From the NCBI GenBank assembly GCA_039619475.1, contig CM077116.1, forward strand, positions 4,464,001 through 4,528,000: DNA of 64,000 bases, in the 5' to 3' direction. The stretch's first letter is position 1. Each line of letters starts with the position of its first letter. This DNA comes from Icerya purchasi (taxonomy: Eukaryota; Arthropoda; Insecta; Hemiptera; Monophlebidae). Positions 23,780-34,840 of the stretch are shown here, one piece after another. The notes below the pieces were generated by a model. It saw only the letters and a program-made list of their open reading frames with translations, made no database searches and was not told the origin of the DNA. The translations under genes were made by a program, and so were the position numbers.

Positions 23780-24630
23780 CTCTAGGTGGCTTTCTCCTTG
23801 GCGAGGTCAAAAAGACGGAATTATATTATCTCTATTTCTACAAAAAATCATTCTTCCTTCCGTCTTATTATCTCCTTAGCTACTTTCGGAAACTCTTCGA
23901 GGTACGTTAAACAATCGCCTTGTCTGGTGGCTATAGTACAATAGTCTGGTTCCTCCGAATATGCACAGCTTCTGTTCGGGGCCGGGCTCGGTTGACTGAA
24001 AAAATTTTTCCTCCGAGATATTTACAAATCCTTCTTATATTTATATCTTTGCCGCGTTTGGTAATATACACCTTCCGACTCTTTGCATTGAGCCCCTTTC
24101 GTTCAATATTCCTTCTTCCCTCATCACTCTTATTCTGAATATTTTCCAAAGTAGATTTTTCTTCCCTTCCACTCTTACCCTCTCTACCTGTATATGCGTC
24201 TATTGCGGACTTCTCCAGGGTTCATTTTTTAGTCCTACACTATTTAGTATTTATTTCTTTGACATCGCTTCTCTAAATCCTCCTTACCATACGCAGATGA
24301 CATCCTTATCTATTCTAGTTCAACTGATCCGGCTACGGCCAATAAAGAAATAAATGGTTTCATATCTATTCTTGACCTAGTATGCACTTTTTCTCCCTCC
24401 AAATCTTCTGGTATCGTCTTCTCTCTCCGTCCTTGCAATAGTTGTCTAGTAAATGTTAACTCATCTAATATCCCTATTCCTGTCGTAAATTCCATTTGCT
24501 CTGTTGGTCTGTTTCTGAACGGCCGCCTTTCTTTTCATGAGCATATCAACCATCTTTACAGCTCAAACGATTGAACCTTCTAAAAACGTTATCTTTACAA
24601 AAATAGAGACGAAATCCTGCGATTCTTCTA
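23780..24630 (+). pseudogene. Non-LTR reverse transcriptase fragment (motifs A-D)
   Basis: Decayed RT coding region in shifting frames. Near 24200-24280 it reads LLQGSFFSPTLFSIYFF, RT motif B (usually GLPQGSxLSPxLFNIY). After a shift, PYADDILIYSSSTDPATANK (24290-24345) is the catalytic motif C, followed by SPSKSSGIVFSLRPCN and LFLNGRLSFHEHINHLYSS. These match the family of 51090-54698 and show what that ORF has lost. Upstream (23880-24200) are scattered remnants of the fingers and motif A region. It ends against the SINE tail at 24643. Confidence 0.8.
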
Positions 24631-24642
24631 ATCCTTTAAATG

Positions 24643-24875
24643 GTAAAGTAAGTCGCATACCTTTGATAGGATTTCAGAGATTGTGAAGTTAAGGTTCACA
24701 ATGGACTAAGTCCAAGGACACTAATAAGAGTAGGAGGGCTATTTTTTTTCTCTCGGCCGCTTTTGCTTTCCCAGATTTTTCTGGTACCCAATTATTTCGG
24801 GCTGGGTAAACCTGGAGCGACATGGATCCGGAACGAGACAAGTCTCGAACCCATGACCTCTACCCCTAATCCTTT
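24643..24875 (-). mobile_element. tRNA-derived SINE, interrupted by the RTE-like element
   Basis: On the minus strand, GGTCATGGGTTCGAGACTTG is a good pol III B box (24837-24858). It is followed by a body with CCAGGTTTACCCAGCCCG and a tail ending GCGACTTACTTTAC, shared with 23167-23226. The B-box block 24837-24875 is repeated at 28366-28404 with one mismatch, on the other side of the RTE-like element. Joining the flanks across the element restores a continuous head (GGATTTGTAAAGGATTAGGG upstream of the B box). The A box is not clear, so the 5' end of the SINE is uncertain. Confidence 0.55.
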
Positions 24876-24886
24876 CTTCTTCTTAT

Positions 24887-25510
24887 CTACGCCGTCTCCG
24901 AACGAAGTTTGGTGATCAATATGGCTAGTTTGTTCTTATTAATGACCGTTTCCATCAGTTCTGTTTCTGTTTCTCCACTCCAACGTAATAAGTTATCTTT
25001 CCATGATGTTTTTCTTCGTCCTGCGCTTCTTTTACCGTCTATTTTTCCTTTTAGAACCAGTTGTAAAGGCTCGTACTTTAGATTTCTGCATACATGCCCG
25101 TAATATTCCAGTTTACGTTTTTGAATGGTAAAGACTAACTCTCTTCGTTTGGACATTCGTTTTAACATGTCTTCACTGGTAACCTTATCTGTCCATGGTA
25201 TCTTCAGTATACGGCGATAAATGAACATTTCAAACGCGTGTAGTTTTCCTTCTAACTTTTTTGTGGGAGTCCAACTCTCTACTCCGTATAGCAATACTGA
25301 GAAAACATAGCACCGTACGAGACGCATACGTAACTCCAAGGTAATGTTCTTTCTTGTTAACAACTTTTTTAGGGTTCCAAAGGTTGCTCTCGCTTTTTCA
25401 ATTCTTGTTTTGATCTCTACGGTTTGCTCAACTTCTTCCTGAAACCATGTGCCCAAATATAAGTATTTATCGACTCTATCTACTTCCTCCCGACCTATCC
25501 AGCAGACCAT
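24887..25510 (-). pseudogene. RTE-like element, C-terminal part of the RT protein (shifted frame)
   Basis: Continuation of the RT ORF in another frame. It begins within the palm-thumb region: VDKYLYLGTWFQEEV (usual KYLGTWL motif), followed by KTRIEKARATFGTLKKLL, LLYGVESWTPTKKLE and the RTE C-terminal motif GRRKTSWKDNLLRWSG. It stops at 24887-24889. About 45-50 residues expected between the YADD motif and KYLYLGTW are missing (the segment that normally includes the KTKFM-type motif). The frame change is therefore part of a deletion rather than a programmed shift. It is not a separate gene. Confidence 0.85.
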
Positions 25511-27641
25511 TTAGACTGTCCGATACTAATACTGTATCGTCTGCGTATCGTATATTAGATATCCGGCTATCGCCGATCTTAATACCATCATCTGCTTTCA
25601 TGGCAACCTTAAAGATGTTTTCGGAGTATGCATTGAACAATATCGGCGACAAAACACAGCCTTGTCGTACACCTCTTTTTATTTCTATATCCTCTGTAGT
25701 GATATCTCCGCAACGAATTACAGCTTTTTGATTCCAGTATAAGTTGCGGATTATCCGCACGTCTGCTACATCTAAGTCAATATTTTCCAAAATTTCAATT
25801 AGCTTTTCATGATTTACGCAATCAAAAGCCTTGCTATAATCGATTAAACACAGATAGAGTTCACGATTCTTTTCCCTATATCTCTGCGCTAATATATTCA
25901 GAATACATAACGTCTCTCGAGTCCCGTATCCATTTTTGAATCCAAATTGCCACTGACCTGAGTTCTCTTCACATTTCTTGTAAATTCGTATATGTATTAT
26001 TTTTAAAAAGATCTTTAACACATGTGACATGAGACTTATCGTGCGAAAATCTCCACATTGTGTTGCATTTCGTTTTTTCGGTAGTGGTATAAACACTGAT
26101 CTTAACCAATCTACTATTAACTGTCCGGAGTAGTAAATTCTGTTAAAAAACTGCTTTAGGAATATAACCGTCTGCCTATCATTATACAAGACTTTAATTA
26201 TCCCCCCGTGAATGTCGTCGGGACCAACTGCTTTTCCGAATTTCAAGTTCTTCGCCGCTTCCATTATTTCTTGCTCCTGAATTTCATCTATATCTATTTC
26301 TGCTAAGTCATGTTTGCTATTCGTTGCTAAATTCACTCTACTGGTATCAAACAATTTTTGGATATAATTTTTCCATAATACCGTCCTCTCTTGATCACTA
26401 GCCAGTATTTTGCCATTTTCATCTTGCATTGCGGTATAATTTTTCCTTCTCATAATCCCAACAAATTCTTTAACCTTCTTATGAACATTGAACGTATCGT
26501 GTTGAGATTGTGGGGTCTCTATTTCACAGCATTTCTTATGTAACCATTCTTTTTTTGCCTCGCGAACTGCTGTCCGTATAAGTTTGTTTAGTCTTCGATA
26601 TTCCAACTTGTCGTGTTTATATTTCCGTCTTTCTTCCATTATTTGCAAAATATCTGTAGTCATCCATGCCTTAGTTTTGGGCAATCGAGCTGTACCTACT
26701 ATCTCCTTTTGGATCCTAGTTTGTTCCGATTTCCAAATTTTCCAGGCTTCTTCAGTGTTATTTTCTATAACTGGGAAGGCTGATTTTTTCATTTCCTCTT
26801 TAACTTTTGTGCATATCGAATTCTGTTGAATTCTACGAATGTCAATTCGCCCTGGTGATTTCACTTTCAACACTTTTCGAAAATACAATTTTAATGTAAT
26901 TACCGCTGGATTATGATCCGATCCGACATCTGTACCTGGATAGGTTTTCACCGATTTTACATCTTTCTTAAATTGTTTCGGAAGAAGTATAAAATCTATT
27001 TGATTCCGTATTTTTCCCGAAGGAGATTGCCAAGTATATAAACGTCTTGCTGGTAATTGAAAGAAAGTGTTTGCAATGAACAGATCTTGTTCAGTACAGA
27101 ACTGTACCAACCTATCTCCGCCTTCATTTCTTTTACCAAGGCCAAAATTACCAACTTCATGACCGCTTTTGCCATTGCCTATTTTGGCGTTCCAGTGGCC
27201 CATTATGTCATTAATTTCGCCTTTTTTCGTCATTTTTAGTAAAGTATCTATTTCACCGTACCATTTTTCCAGCTCATCCTCGTCTTTATTAGCGGTTGGG
27301 GCATATGTTTGCAATATATTTAGAGTACGATAATTTGTCATTAGTTTTAGCAGCATTGTTCTATCAGATAACGGCACAAAATCTGTTACTGCATTAGCTA
27401 TATTCTTCGACATTATTATTGCTACTCCATTGCTATGTTTATTATCATCTGACCCTGAGTAGTACATATTTGCATGTTCCAACTTCATAATGCCATTGTT
27501 CGGCCAACGAACTTCACTGAGACCGAGTATGTCTATGTGCAGCCATTTTCTTTCCTCTTCTACATTATGCATTTTTCCAGCTTGATACAAACTCCGCACA
27601 TTCTACGTAGCAATTCTTGTTTTCTTGTTTAATAATTTCAT
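25476..27641 (-). pseudogene. RTE-like endonuclease-reverse transcriptase ORF (early stop, catalytic change)
   Basis: The ATG at 27641-27639 opens MKLLNKKTRIAT, then a TAG (27605-27603) stands where GTWNVRSLYQ has its Trp. After the stop the frame is open for about 707 codons. The endonuclease domain (residues 1-240 after the stop) shows LSEVRWP, YAPTANKDEDE, IMGHWNAKIG, RNQIDFILLP and GSDHNPAV. The family normally has GDWNAK, so the catalytic Asp is His here. The RT domain shows KFGKAVGPDDIHGGI, IPLPKKRNATQCGDFRTISL, QFGFKNGYGTRETL, LCLIDYSKAFDCVNHEKL (motif A), GVRQGCVLSPILFNAYSE (motif B) and IRYADDTVLV (motif C). It then runs out of frame. Long and well preserved, so probably a recent insertion. 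Confidence 0.9.
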
Positions 27642-28197
27642 TGCGCTACTCCTATTCCTATTTTCGTCATTATCAGTAATGGTTGGTAGGGGTATTCTTA
27701 GCACCGTTTCCCCACTAAAGGGGTGCTCCAGACTAACGGCCGTTCTATTTAAGTTTCCAGCCATTATTGATTATTGGGAGGAATACTCCAGTGGTTTCCC
27801 GTTGCCTTCTGGAGGATTTTCTGTCAGGGTTTATTCCCTTAGCCGAAAGGACCCGGTTTTAAGGAGCCGCCTAGACTGGTATTCACCAGTCCGACTGAAG
27901 CACATTGTCACGAGCGAGTTGTTGATAGTCTGCTAGTTGTACACGCAGTAAAATGCTTAACGATATTTAATGAAAGGATCACCTTCGGCAGATGAACCCT
28001 CCTTCGTTTTCCTATCAACAGTATATTGTGAGTTACGATTTTGCTCTTCTAATCAACGCTAAGCCCGCCGAAATAGAAGATTACCACCCTGCACGACGTG
28101 GACGTACAGAACTCACGTGGTTGCTGTTTCGTTTCCCCGCTAGTGGGACTAGCACTATACAGCGGTTGAGTGACTACTTACTAGGGAAAGTGACCCT

Positions 28198-29350
28198 TTC
28201 GTCCACTGTTATCGCGAAATCAAAACAAATTGTGTATGAATTACGGTGGTTCATTTATACCAACTGCGACACCATTCCACGATGTACGCACAAGATAATT
28301 TTATGTTGGATGAATCATTCATATACACTTTTTATAAAATAATGCATTTAAAAATGAAAAACGTTGACAAATCTCGAACCCATGACCTCTACCCCTAATC
28401 CTTTACAAATCCATAATTTTTATTATTGTTCCTTCATTTATGGAATTCTTGTAAAATGCTCCTATTCAAACTTGACAAAATTCACTCTGTCTACCTTTGC
28501 CTTTGCATTAGTGCTTTAAAATCTTCCCCTATTTTCGCAGTTTTATCTAAAACAAATATGTAACCCTTTATTTTTTCTCCAATCTCAGCTTGAATAACAT
28601 TTCTTAATGAAACATCTTCCTTTCTTCTCTTTCAATCTAATTTCCTACTAACTTCATATTAAGAACCGTTGGCGTTTTGTTCCTGATAAAATTCCGATCT
28701 TCTCTTACATAGTTTCACGGATTTCTGAGTTTTCTTCATTTGTTTTTTCTGTATCAAACTCCCCTACTTCTTCGACGATTTCATTAGCATACGGTGCCCA
28801 ATCAATTTCTCTCTTCTTTCTCTTCGTGCTAACTTCACTTTTTGAGAAGTAATTAAATCTGAATTTCTCCATACGCTAGAATTCTTATTTCCTTCTCATG
28901 TATTACTTTTCTTTTACTCTATCTTCACAGCTGAGTCAGTCTCCATTTTTTTAGCAATGTCCTTCATTTCTAAAACTAGTGGAATCTTCAAAATACTCAT
29001 TGTTTCCGATTCGAAAAGCGTCCTTCAAGCAGTTTCTTTTCCTCTTATTCTTCATCGAACAGTATTATACTATAAATCTTCAATTTACTATGATTTCGTT
29101 CTATTCTTTCATAGATTTCCAGTCACTCTGGCATTAAGGACAATGACACGGTAGATTTTCTAGCTCGGTCGACCGCGCCTACGATGGTCTTTTTTTTTAG
29201 CCACTTTCCAGCTTCCAACTTAATCCTTTTCCCGCAATTAATCATTCCAGATTTTAGTTGGATAGATATCCTTCCTTGTTTTCTAATTGCGCTTTGCACT
29301 ATCTTCTTATACAGTCGGCACCTAATCCTCAGGCTTGTTTTTTTCCCATT
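28198..29350 (+). repeat. Long direct duplication, copy 2 (partner at 6157-7410)
   Basis: Matches 6157-7410. Relative to that copy it lacks about 75 bp, including the first RNase H Asp motif (FFIDGSK), and has further small indels. At this locus the first 165 bp are continuous with the RTE-like element to the left, so this is likely the original arrangement and the 6-kb copy the derived one. A tandem or ectopic duplication of the right-hand flank would explain it. Confidence 0.85.
28880..29350 (+). pseudogene. Non-LTR RNase H fragment (deleted copy)
   Basis: The frame from 28957 reads MSFISKTSGIFKILIVSDSK, the region around the second RNase H Asp. Upstream, FTAESVSIFLA is recognisable, but the leading Asp motif is deleted. 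After 29100 it breaks into shifted remnants: VTLALRTMTR corresponds to the GHSGIKDNDT region. It ends near 29350, well before the Cys-His C-terminus. Dead copy, homologous to 6900-7410. Confidence 0.75.
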
Positions 29351-29755
29351 TAACGAAGCAGAGAAAATTAAAAGGTAAAATACGTTCGACAAAATAGTTT
29401 AAAAAAAATTAGAATAAAATTTGTATTATGATAAATATAAATGCAAACGTAAAAATTTACATAAAATGTTTAATAATATAATGATTATTAATTCTTAATA
29501 AGACTTTGTTAATTTATGATGAAAATAAAAAAAATTGCCTTCTTTATTAGTTTGATAATAAATTTTACCAAATCATTACATCGCAGTCACTTAATAAATT
29601 CATTTTTATAAAATACTCGGGAAAGAGAGTTCGGATGAACCAGAAAAAACGAGTATGTCGCGGGAGGAGAAGTTTTCTTAAATATGGTAATATTAGCGAT
29701 TACCACCAAGCCGCAACCGATTTTTAACAGAGTTACACGGTAAGGTAACGAGGAG

Positions 29756-29835
29756 CGGAAATATGGCCCAGTGGTAAGGATGTAGAAGATCCTGAAATTT
29801 TTGGGCTCCCGATTCTCGATCCGGGAAAATTAATG
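29756..29835 (+). repeat. tRNA-like sequence with A box and T-arm-like hairpin
   Basis: ATGGCCCAGTGGTAAGGATG matches the pol III A-box/D-arm consensus (TGGCNNAGTGG). About 40 nt later CCCGATTCTCGATCCGGG can form a T-arm-like stem with a degenerate B box. The anticodon arm is poor and the acceptor ends do not pair, so this is a SINE head or tRNA relic, not a working tRNA. Downstream, 29839-29881 and 30128-30175 form an imperfect inverted repeat (GGGACGAGTCGGGACTC against GTCCTATCCC-type sequence), which may belong to the same element. Confidence 0.4.
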
Positions 29836-29881
29836 TTGTAACGGGACGAGTCGGGACTCTCGGTTTTTCGAGATTTCCCTT

Positions 29882-32839
29882 ATTGCACCATATTATTGTT
29901 GTAAAATTGTTAATACGTTATGCCTATAATGTTATTAAATATAATCATGTTATTTTGTTTAAATAAAATTACATGGTTGTTATTTATTTTTTTTTACATA
30001 TATAAAAGCGTTTATACAAATAATACGCAACGAAAAAACATTACAGTTATCTAGCGTCGGTTTTTCTATACATTTAATTTGAGAAATCTCGAAAGAATTG
30101 TTAAAACCGAATAAATCACTGAATTTCCGTAGAACTCGGGAAATTCCGATAATCGAGAATCACGAATCGTCCTATCCCAATTTAACCTTTCCCGTCCCGT
30201 CACGATATTTCGGGACCTCGCACACTAGTTGATTGTATAATTGACAAATGTGAAAACAGAGTAGGCCGTATAAAAATATTTCCAGATTTATAAACTATTG
30301 GCAGTTACTTGAGCGACCGTTAAAGAAAAAATTGTAAAGAAAAAACTACTCTATTTTATAATAATCGACGAGGATAGGAGACCGCGATTTCTAAATCCTG
30401 GAGAATTATAAGCGCTCTAGAGGTGGTTAAGAAGGCTAATTAAATTTTAAAATATTTATCGCGCTAGAGTCAAAACGTACGTACAAGTAATGCAAACTTT
30501 TTGTACTTATTAGTACTTTAATGGAATTTGTTTTGAAGTTGTTGCCGCAAAATGGGATGGTATACAATGTAATATGTTAATTGCTTTTTTGATATGTATA
30601 TGCCTTATGGTTGGGGTTTCGCAAAATGCGTACGTCTTCAAATGTTATCCGGATGATACTGCGATTGCGTGATCAACATTTGAGATCGTTTTTATTAAAA
30701 CGAAACGGGTCTATTTTAAAAGATGTATCCATATCAGAATGTACGGCTGCGCAAATGGTACTGGAAGCACTATTTTTCTATTATTTATTACTATTATTAT
30801 TTCATTTGAATTTTCGAAGAATGTAATAATGTAATATATATTATAGAAAAGAGAACTAAACTAACCATGTATTTGGATTAATTTATTTGACATGTTAAAA
30901 ATTTTTCTTTCAATTATTTTTATTTTCTTTTTCGTGAAGCCTTGCTCGATTAATTATTTCTCTTTCGATTCCACGGCTGGTTATTAAATTCGATCCAAAT
31001 TCAAATCGAAATGCAAACCGAACGAAATCTGCAAATACATTTGTTGTCACTCGTGTTGCGGTGCGAGCAGATTGCGACTGTTGTATCACCTAATTTATTT
31101 ACGACACCGGCAAACATGCCTTATTGAAACTGAATGGACAGCGCGGTCGTGTTTAACTTTCGGTTCAAACTGGTCGCTGGTTTGTTTAATTCGCAACAAG
31201 TAGAAGTGGTGTATATCAATTGATAATGATCGATAGTCTTCTCGAGCTCCGACTATCTTGAAATTTAACCGAGTAACACGCGATCTCCATTAAAAATACT
31301 AATCGATCCGATTCCGCATTGTTGGCACCTTCGTTCTGTCAATGCGAGATAGCACTTATTAAATCGAAGTGGTCGCTAGAGAAATAAAAGTAATTTAACG
31401 GATGATAATTTATACACTCTTAGTGAAACTTATTTAGATAAAAGTGATTCGAATTAGCAAATTAAAAAAAAACTATACGCAGTTGTTATACCGGTGTAAA
31501 ACTATTTTAAGGATCAAGTTTCTTACACTTTTTTTTTTTTTTATTCGCGTTTCAATACATTTCATAAAAAAACTAATAAGTTTTTTAAATTTAGTTTAAC
31601 TATATAACACGTTCCGATTGGAGAAAACTGTATCATCGAAAAAATTTCATACTTGTGCTCTATAGCAGAATGGGATGACAAAGTATTGTTTACGACTTGT
31701 TTATATGTAGCTCTAAATCAGGAACGAATGAGACAGGGGGGAGGGGGATTATATAATTACGTAATATCTTATACGGTAGCCAGTGAATTTGAGAAACAGC
31801 TTGTTTCATAAAAAAAATCAAAAAGCTACCTCTTTAGAAATTTAAAAATGTTTTTAAAATACATAACTATTATAGTTTAATTTAAATTTTGTTTTATTTT
31901 TAGGGGTGAAAAATAAAACGAAATCATAAAATTGTGGCTAAAATGGTAGTTTAGAATTTGAATAGTGAATTATTAGAAAAAATAAAACGATAGTATTTTT
32001 TATTAGACTTTAATTCTTTTTTATTTTCGTTAGTAATCCGATCCGAATTGATTGTCCGTGAGCAAGTAATATTTCTTATTAAACTATTTGTAATTAAAAA
32101 TGAGCAAAATAAAAATTAAAAATAAATACAAAAGACAAACGATTGACACGACAATTACGTTTAAAACAGAAAAAAACGTAACATTAATACATTTACTAGA
32201 AAACAGTATTAAATATTAGTTATAATTAAATCCATAGGTAACATTTATAACATTTTTTTATAGTATAAATTAAGTTTCTCTGTTGTAAAAATTTTTTTCA
32301 TCGCGCATTTAGTTCTTTTGGGGGAGTGTCCCCTATCCCCCCGTGAATCCGCCACCGTCTAAATCCTTTGGTTTTGAAAACTAATAGGAGTAAAGCGGAT
32401 AAAATACAATGCCGCAAGAAGTAAGAAGGTTAAACTTTAACAAATACGTATATAAAATAAAATATACGGAAGGTAACTAAAATTATTCGGGGAGGAAGAG
32501 AAGAAAATAAATATAGTTAAACAGAGACGAAACGTTGAGGGTGAAGGAAGAGAACAATAAAGTGAAAGAAACCTTATGATTAGGTTGGACGATGTGATAA
32601 AAGGAACGAAAGGAAGCGACGCAAATATCGGAATAAAAATCCGGAGAGATATTTAGTACAGGTGATTGGAATTTTTTTCAAAAAGAACTACCTAAGCCAA
32701 AAGTATTGGTTATCTCATCACATTCAAAGCTATGCGGGAAGCAGTTTGTAATGCCATTCGTATTTGAGGAATAATAAAGTCACAGAGGGACAAGGAGAAA
32801 AAGGCGAATAGATAGTTAAAGGACACAATCAAAAATGAT
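29882..32839. other. AT-rich non-coding DNA
   Basis: No gene supported. The 71-codon frame at 30611-30826 lacks a recognisable domain. A T run lies at 31530-31542. Confidence 0.45.
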
Positions 32840-34102
32840 TTAAGGGGATATTCTAGTCTAGAGGTACGAATTTAGGAGGTTTTTTCAAGCTCGATAAAAA
32901 AAAAAACAATAAATATTTTTACTATTAATTTTTTTATCATTTATTTATTCATGCTTTAGGAATACACAAAAAAATGATCAAAAGAAAAAAAATATCAAAA
33001 TTCACAAAGTTACAGGCTAGCGAAGTGGAGGGGTAAAAATAAGTTCTGGTGGGCACGATTTCAACCCTTCTAGTCATCTGAAACAAAAAAAAAAGAGATT
33101 CTTAATTAGTAAGGATGTCGTTATAGTCGCTACATCAGAGAAGAAAGAAAATTCTCGTAAAATGGTGATTGTTTGAAAAAAAAGGTCGATTTTTTACCTG
33201 CTTTTTTATTTTTTAAAAATTTTTAAAAACAGTAAAAATTAAAATTTTGACTTTATTCTGGTAGGGGCTATAGAGGGATATATAAAGAGGATCCCGATAC
33301 CCAATTTCAAGTAAATCGGTTTATTAGAACTTGAGTTATCGTGTCAACCATGTTGAAAAAAGTAGTTTCGAGCAAAACGCGTTTTCGATAGATTCAAGTA
33401 AAGTTTCAGACAGTATAGAACGGTACATTATACTTAAATTTTCTTAATCGGCGATTCCTGCTTCAAACAATGGACCTTCTTCTACTTCAAATTGTACATT
33501 TTCTGAAGTTCTAAAACTAGACGAGCAGTCCTAGCTTCCTTTAAAGCATCAGAAGCTTGGATTTCAGAGAGTTCAATCCGAATTGCGTCCCGTCTGACAG
33601 TCTAAGTGTTCCTTTTTTTTGTCTATCTGGACGCACAGCACTTCCTCTGTGACTTTTTTTTATCAATTTTACACTTAATAAATAAAATATTCACTCAAAA
33701 TTTTTCATATTTTTGGACTGTACACAGAGTACGCACGTCTACGTTGTTTGAAGATTGAAACGAAACTGACCTGAACTGAACACTGAACAAGAAACGATTT
33801 CAACAAAATACGTTACAATGGCCTTCAGTTGATCGATTTTTAAATGTATATATAATGTATAAAGGAGTTTGAATTATCCTCAGGTAGTCGAAGAATGTCT
33901 ACCGTGTCTATTGTTTGATCCGCTCCGACTGAGCCGATTTATTTAGTTGCCACGTCATGAAAATAGTTATAACTCCGTAAATAATTTCAATTTTGAAAAA
34001 TATTTTTAGGGACTTATTCTTAAATATTTAAACTATCGGAATATGCAAAAAAAAAACAATTTTCGATTTTTTCATATTTTTGGACTAGAATACCCTCCTT
34101 AA
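32840..34102. mobile_element. TTAA-flanked DNA transposon remnant (Kolobok-like)
   Basis: TTAA lies at both borders (32840-32843 and 34099-34102). The ends are inverted: GGGGATATTCTAGTCTAG on the left, and GGAGGGTATTCTAGTCCA as the reverse complement of the right. TTAA duplications occur in piggyBac and Kolobok elements. Ends starting with G/A rather than CCC favour Kolobok. Inside, the minus strand still encodes a decayed protein C-terminus (33444-33660). At about 1255 bp this is an internally deleted copy. The middle part has long A/T runs and a GTAAATCGGTTTATTAGAAC stretch. Confidence 0.65.
33444..33660 (-). pseudogene. C-terminal remnant of a transposase-like protein
   Basis: One frame reads SENVQFEVEEGPLFEAGIAD and then stops at 33444-33446. 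Just upstream, in another frame, IELSEIQASDALKEARTARL is a charged helical stretch, and before that SVRPDRQK-like sequence. The acidic EEGPxFxAGIAD ending directly before a stop looks like a real protein terminus preserved in a broken copy. It lies inside the TTAA-flanked element, so its transposase is the natural source. I recognise it by context, not by a catalytic motif. Confidence 0.4.
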
Positions 34103-34351
34103 GGAAATAATACAAATGATGAGTTCTGCCGCTCAGAGAAATAACCAATTGCATCTACCGCGTTGATAACTGTTTTCTAACCTAAAATTCCCCCTTAATA
34201 GTGTTAACGATTGTGCTACGTTTTAGGTATTATTTATATTTAATTATAATGAATTTGGAAGCGACTGTTATTTACAGATGAAAAACCAATTTTGTGATAA
34301 GCTTAACCAAATACACGAGGGGAAATTAAAGGTATATAATATTATTTGTAA
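34103..34351. other. AT-rich spacer between the TTAA element and a coiled-coil frame
   Basis: Nothing recognised. Confidence 0.4.
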
Positions 34352-34838
34352 TTAAAAAAAAACAACAAAACTGATGTAGCAATAGAAGTGATCAATAAAT
34401 TAAGGAAAGAAAACGAAGCTTTGAGAAGTGAAATCGGGTATATAAAACAAGAAAACGAGCTTTTAAAACAAAAGTTGCAAAAATTTTGCCCAATTTTTGC
34501 AACCGCTGGACTAGCACGTAACAAAGGCAGTATAAGCCAAGAATGGTGGAGAGATGGTAAAGTATACGCTCGAAAAACAGACTCCAGCGAAGGAACTAGA
34601 GTGGCTGATAAATAATTTCATTCAGAAGTATACACAGGTACTCGGAATAATATTATCCGCGCAACCAACGGGTACAAAGATTATCAATACTAGTGATGAC
34701 GGCAGTGTAACGCAATTACGATCAAAAGACGCCCGGATAGATAGTCACAGAGGCGAAAACAAACGTCTACATCATACACACAAGCCAGGTAGTACCGCGG
34801 TATATTACACAGTGGTGTTTAGTTCAGGTAAGACCTGA
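34352..34838 (+). pseudogene. Coiled-coil frame, possible retrotransposon ORF1 relic
   Basis: An open frame from about 34352 to 34615 contains INKLRKENEALRSEIGYIKQ then ENELLKQKLQKF, with hydrophobic residues at heptad spacing: a short coiled coil. It continues CPIFATAGLARNKGSISQEW. An overlapping frame (34554-34838) reads PAKELEWLINNFIQKYTQVL, then HKPGSTAVYYTVVFSSGKT and a stop. The two frames look like one protein broken by a shift. Coiled coils of this kind occur in ORF1 proteins of several non-LTR elements, but I cannot assign it. Downstream DNA to about 36180 may be the rest of a decayed element. Confidence 0.3.
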
Positions 34839-34840
34839 CA

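Larger units (their letters stand above)
24876..28365 (-). mobile_element. Nearly complete RTE-like non-LTR retrotransposon
   Basis: About 3.5 kb on the minus strand: 5' UTR (about 28365-27642), endonuclease-RT ORF (27641-25476), shifted C-terminal ORF (25510-24887), and a 3' end of only about 11 bp after the stop, ATAAGAAGAAGAAAG. One ORF with AP-type endonuclease plus RT, no RNase H, a near-absent 3' UTR and a short-repeat tail are the features of the RTE clade. It is flanked by a 39-bp direct repeat (24837-24875 and 28366-28404, one mismatch), taken here as its target duplication. The GC-richer 5' UTR lacks a clear second ORF. Lesions make it inactive: an early stop, an endonuclease active-site change and an internal deletion with frameshift. 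Confidence 0.8.

Noticed and set aside
24887..25510. Programmed frameshift between the two RTE-like frames
   Set aside because: About 45-50 conserved residues are missing at the junction, so this is a deletion and not a recoding site.
27992..28342. 116-codon plus-strand ORF
   Set aside because: It lies antisense to the 5' UTR of the RTE-like element and has no recognisable domain.
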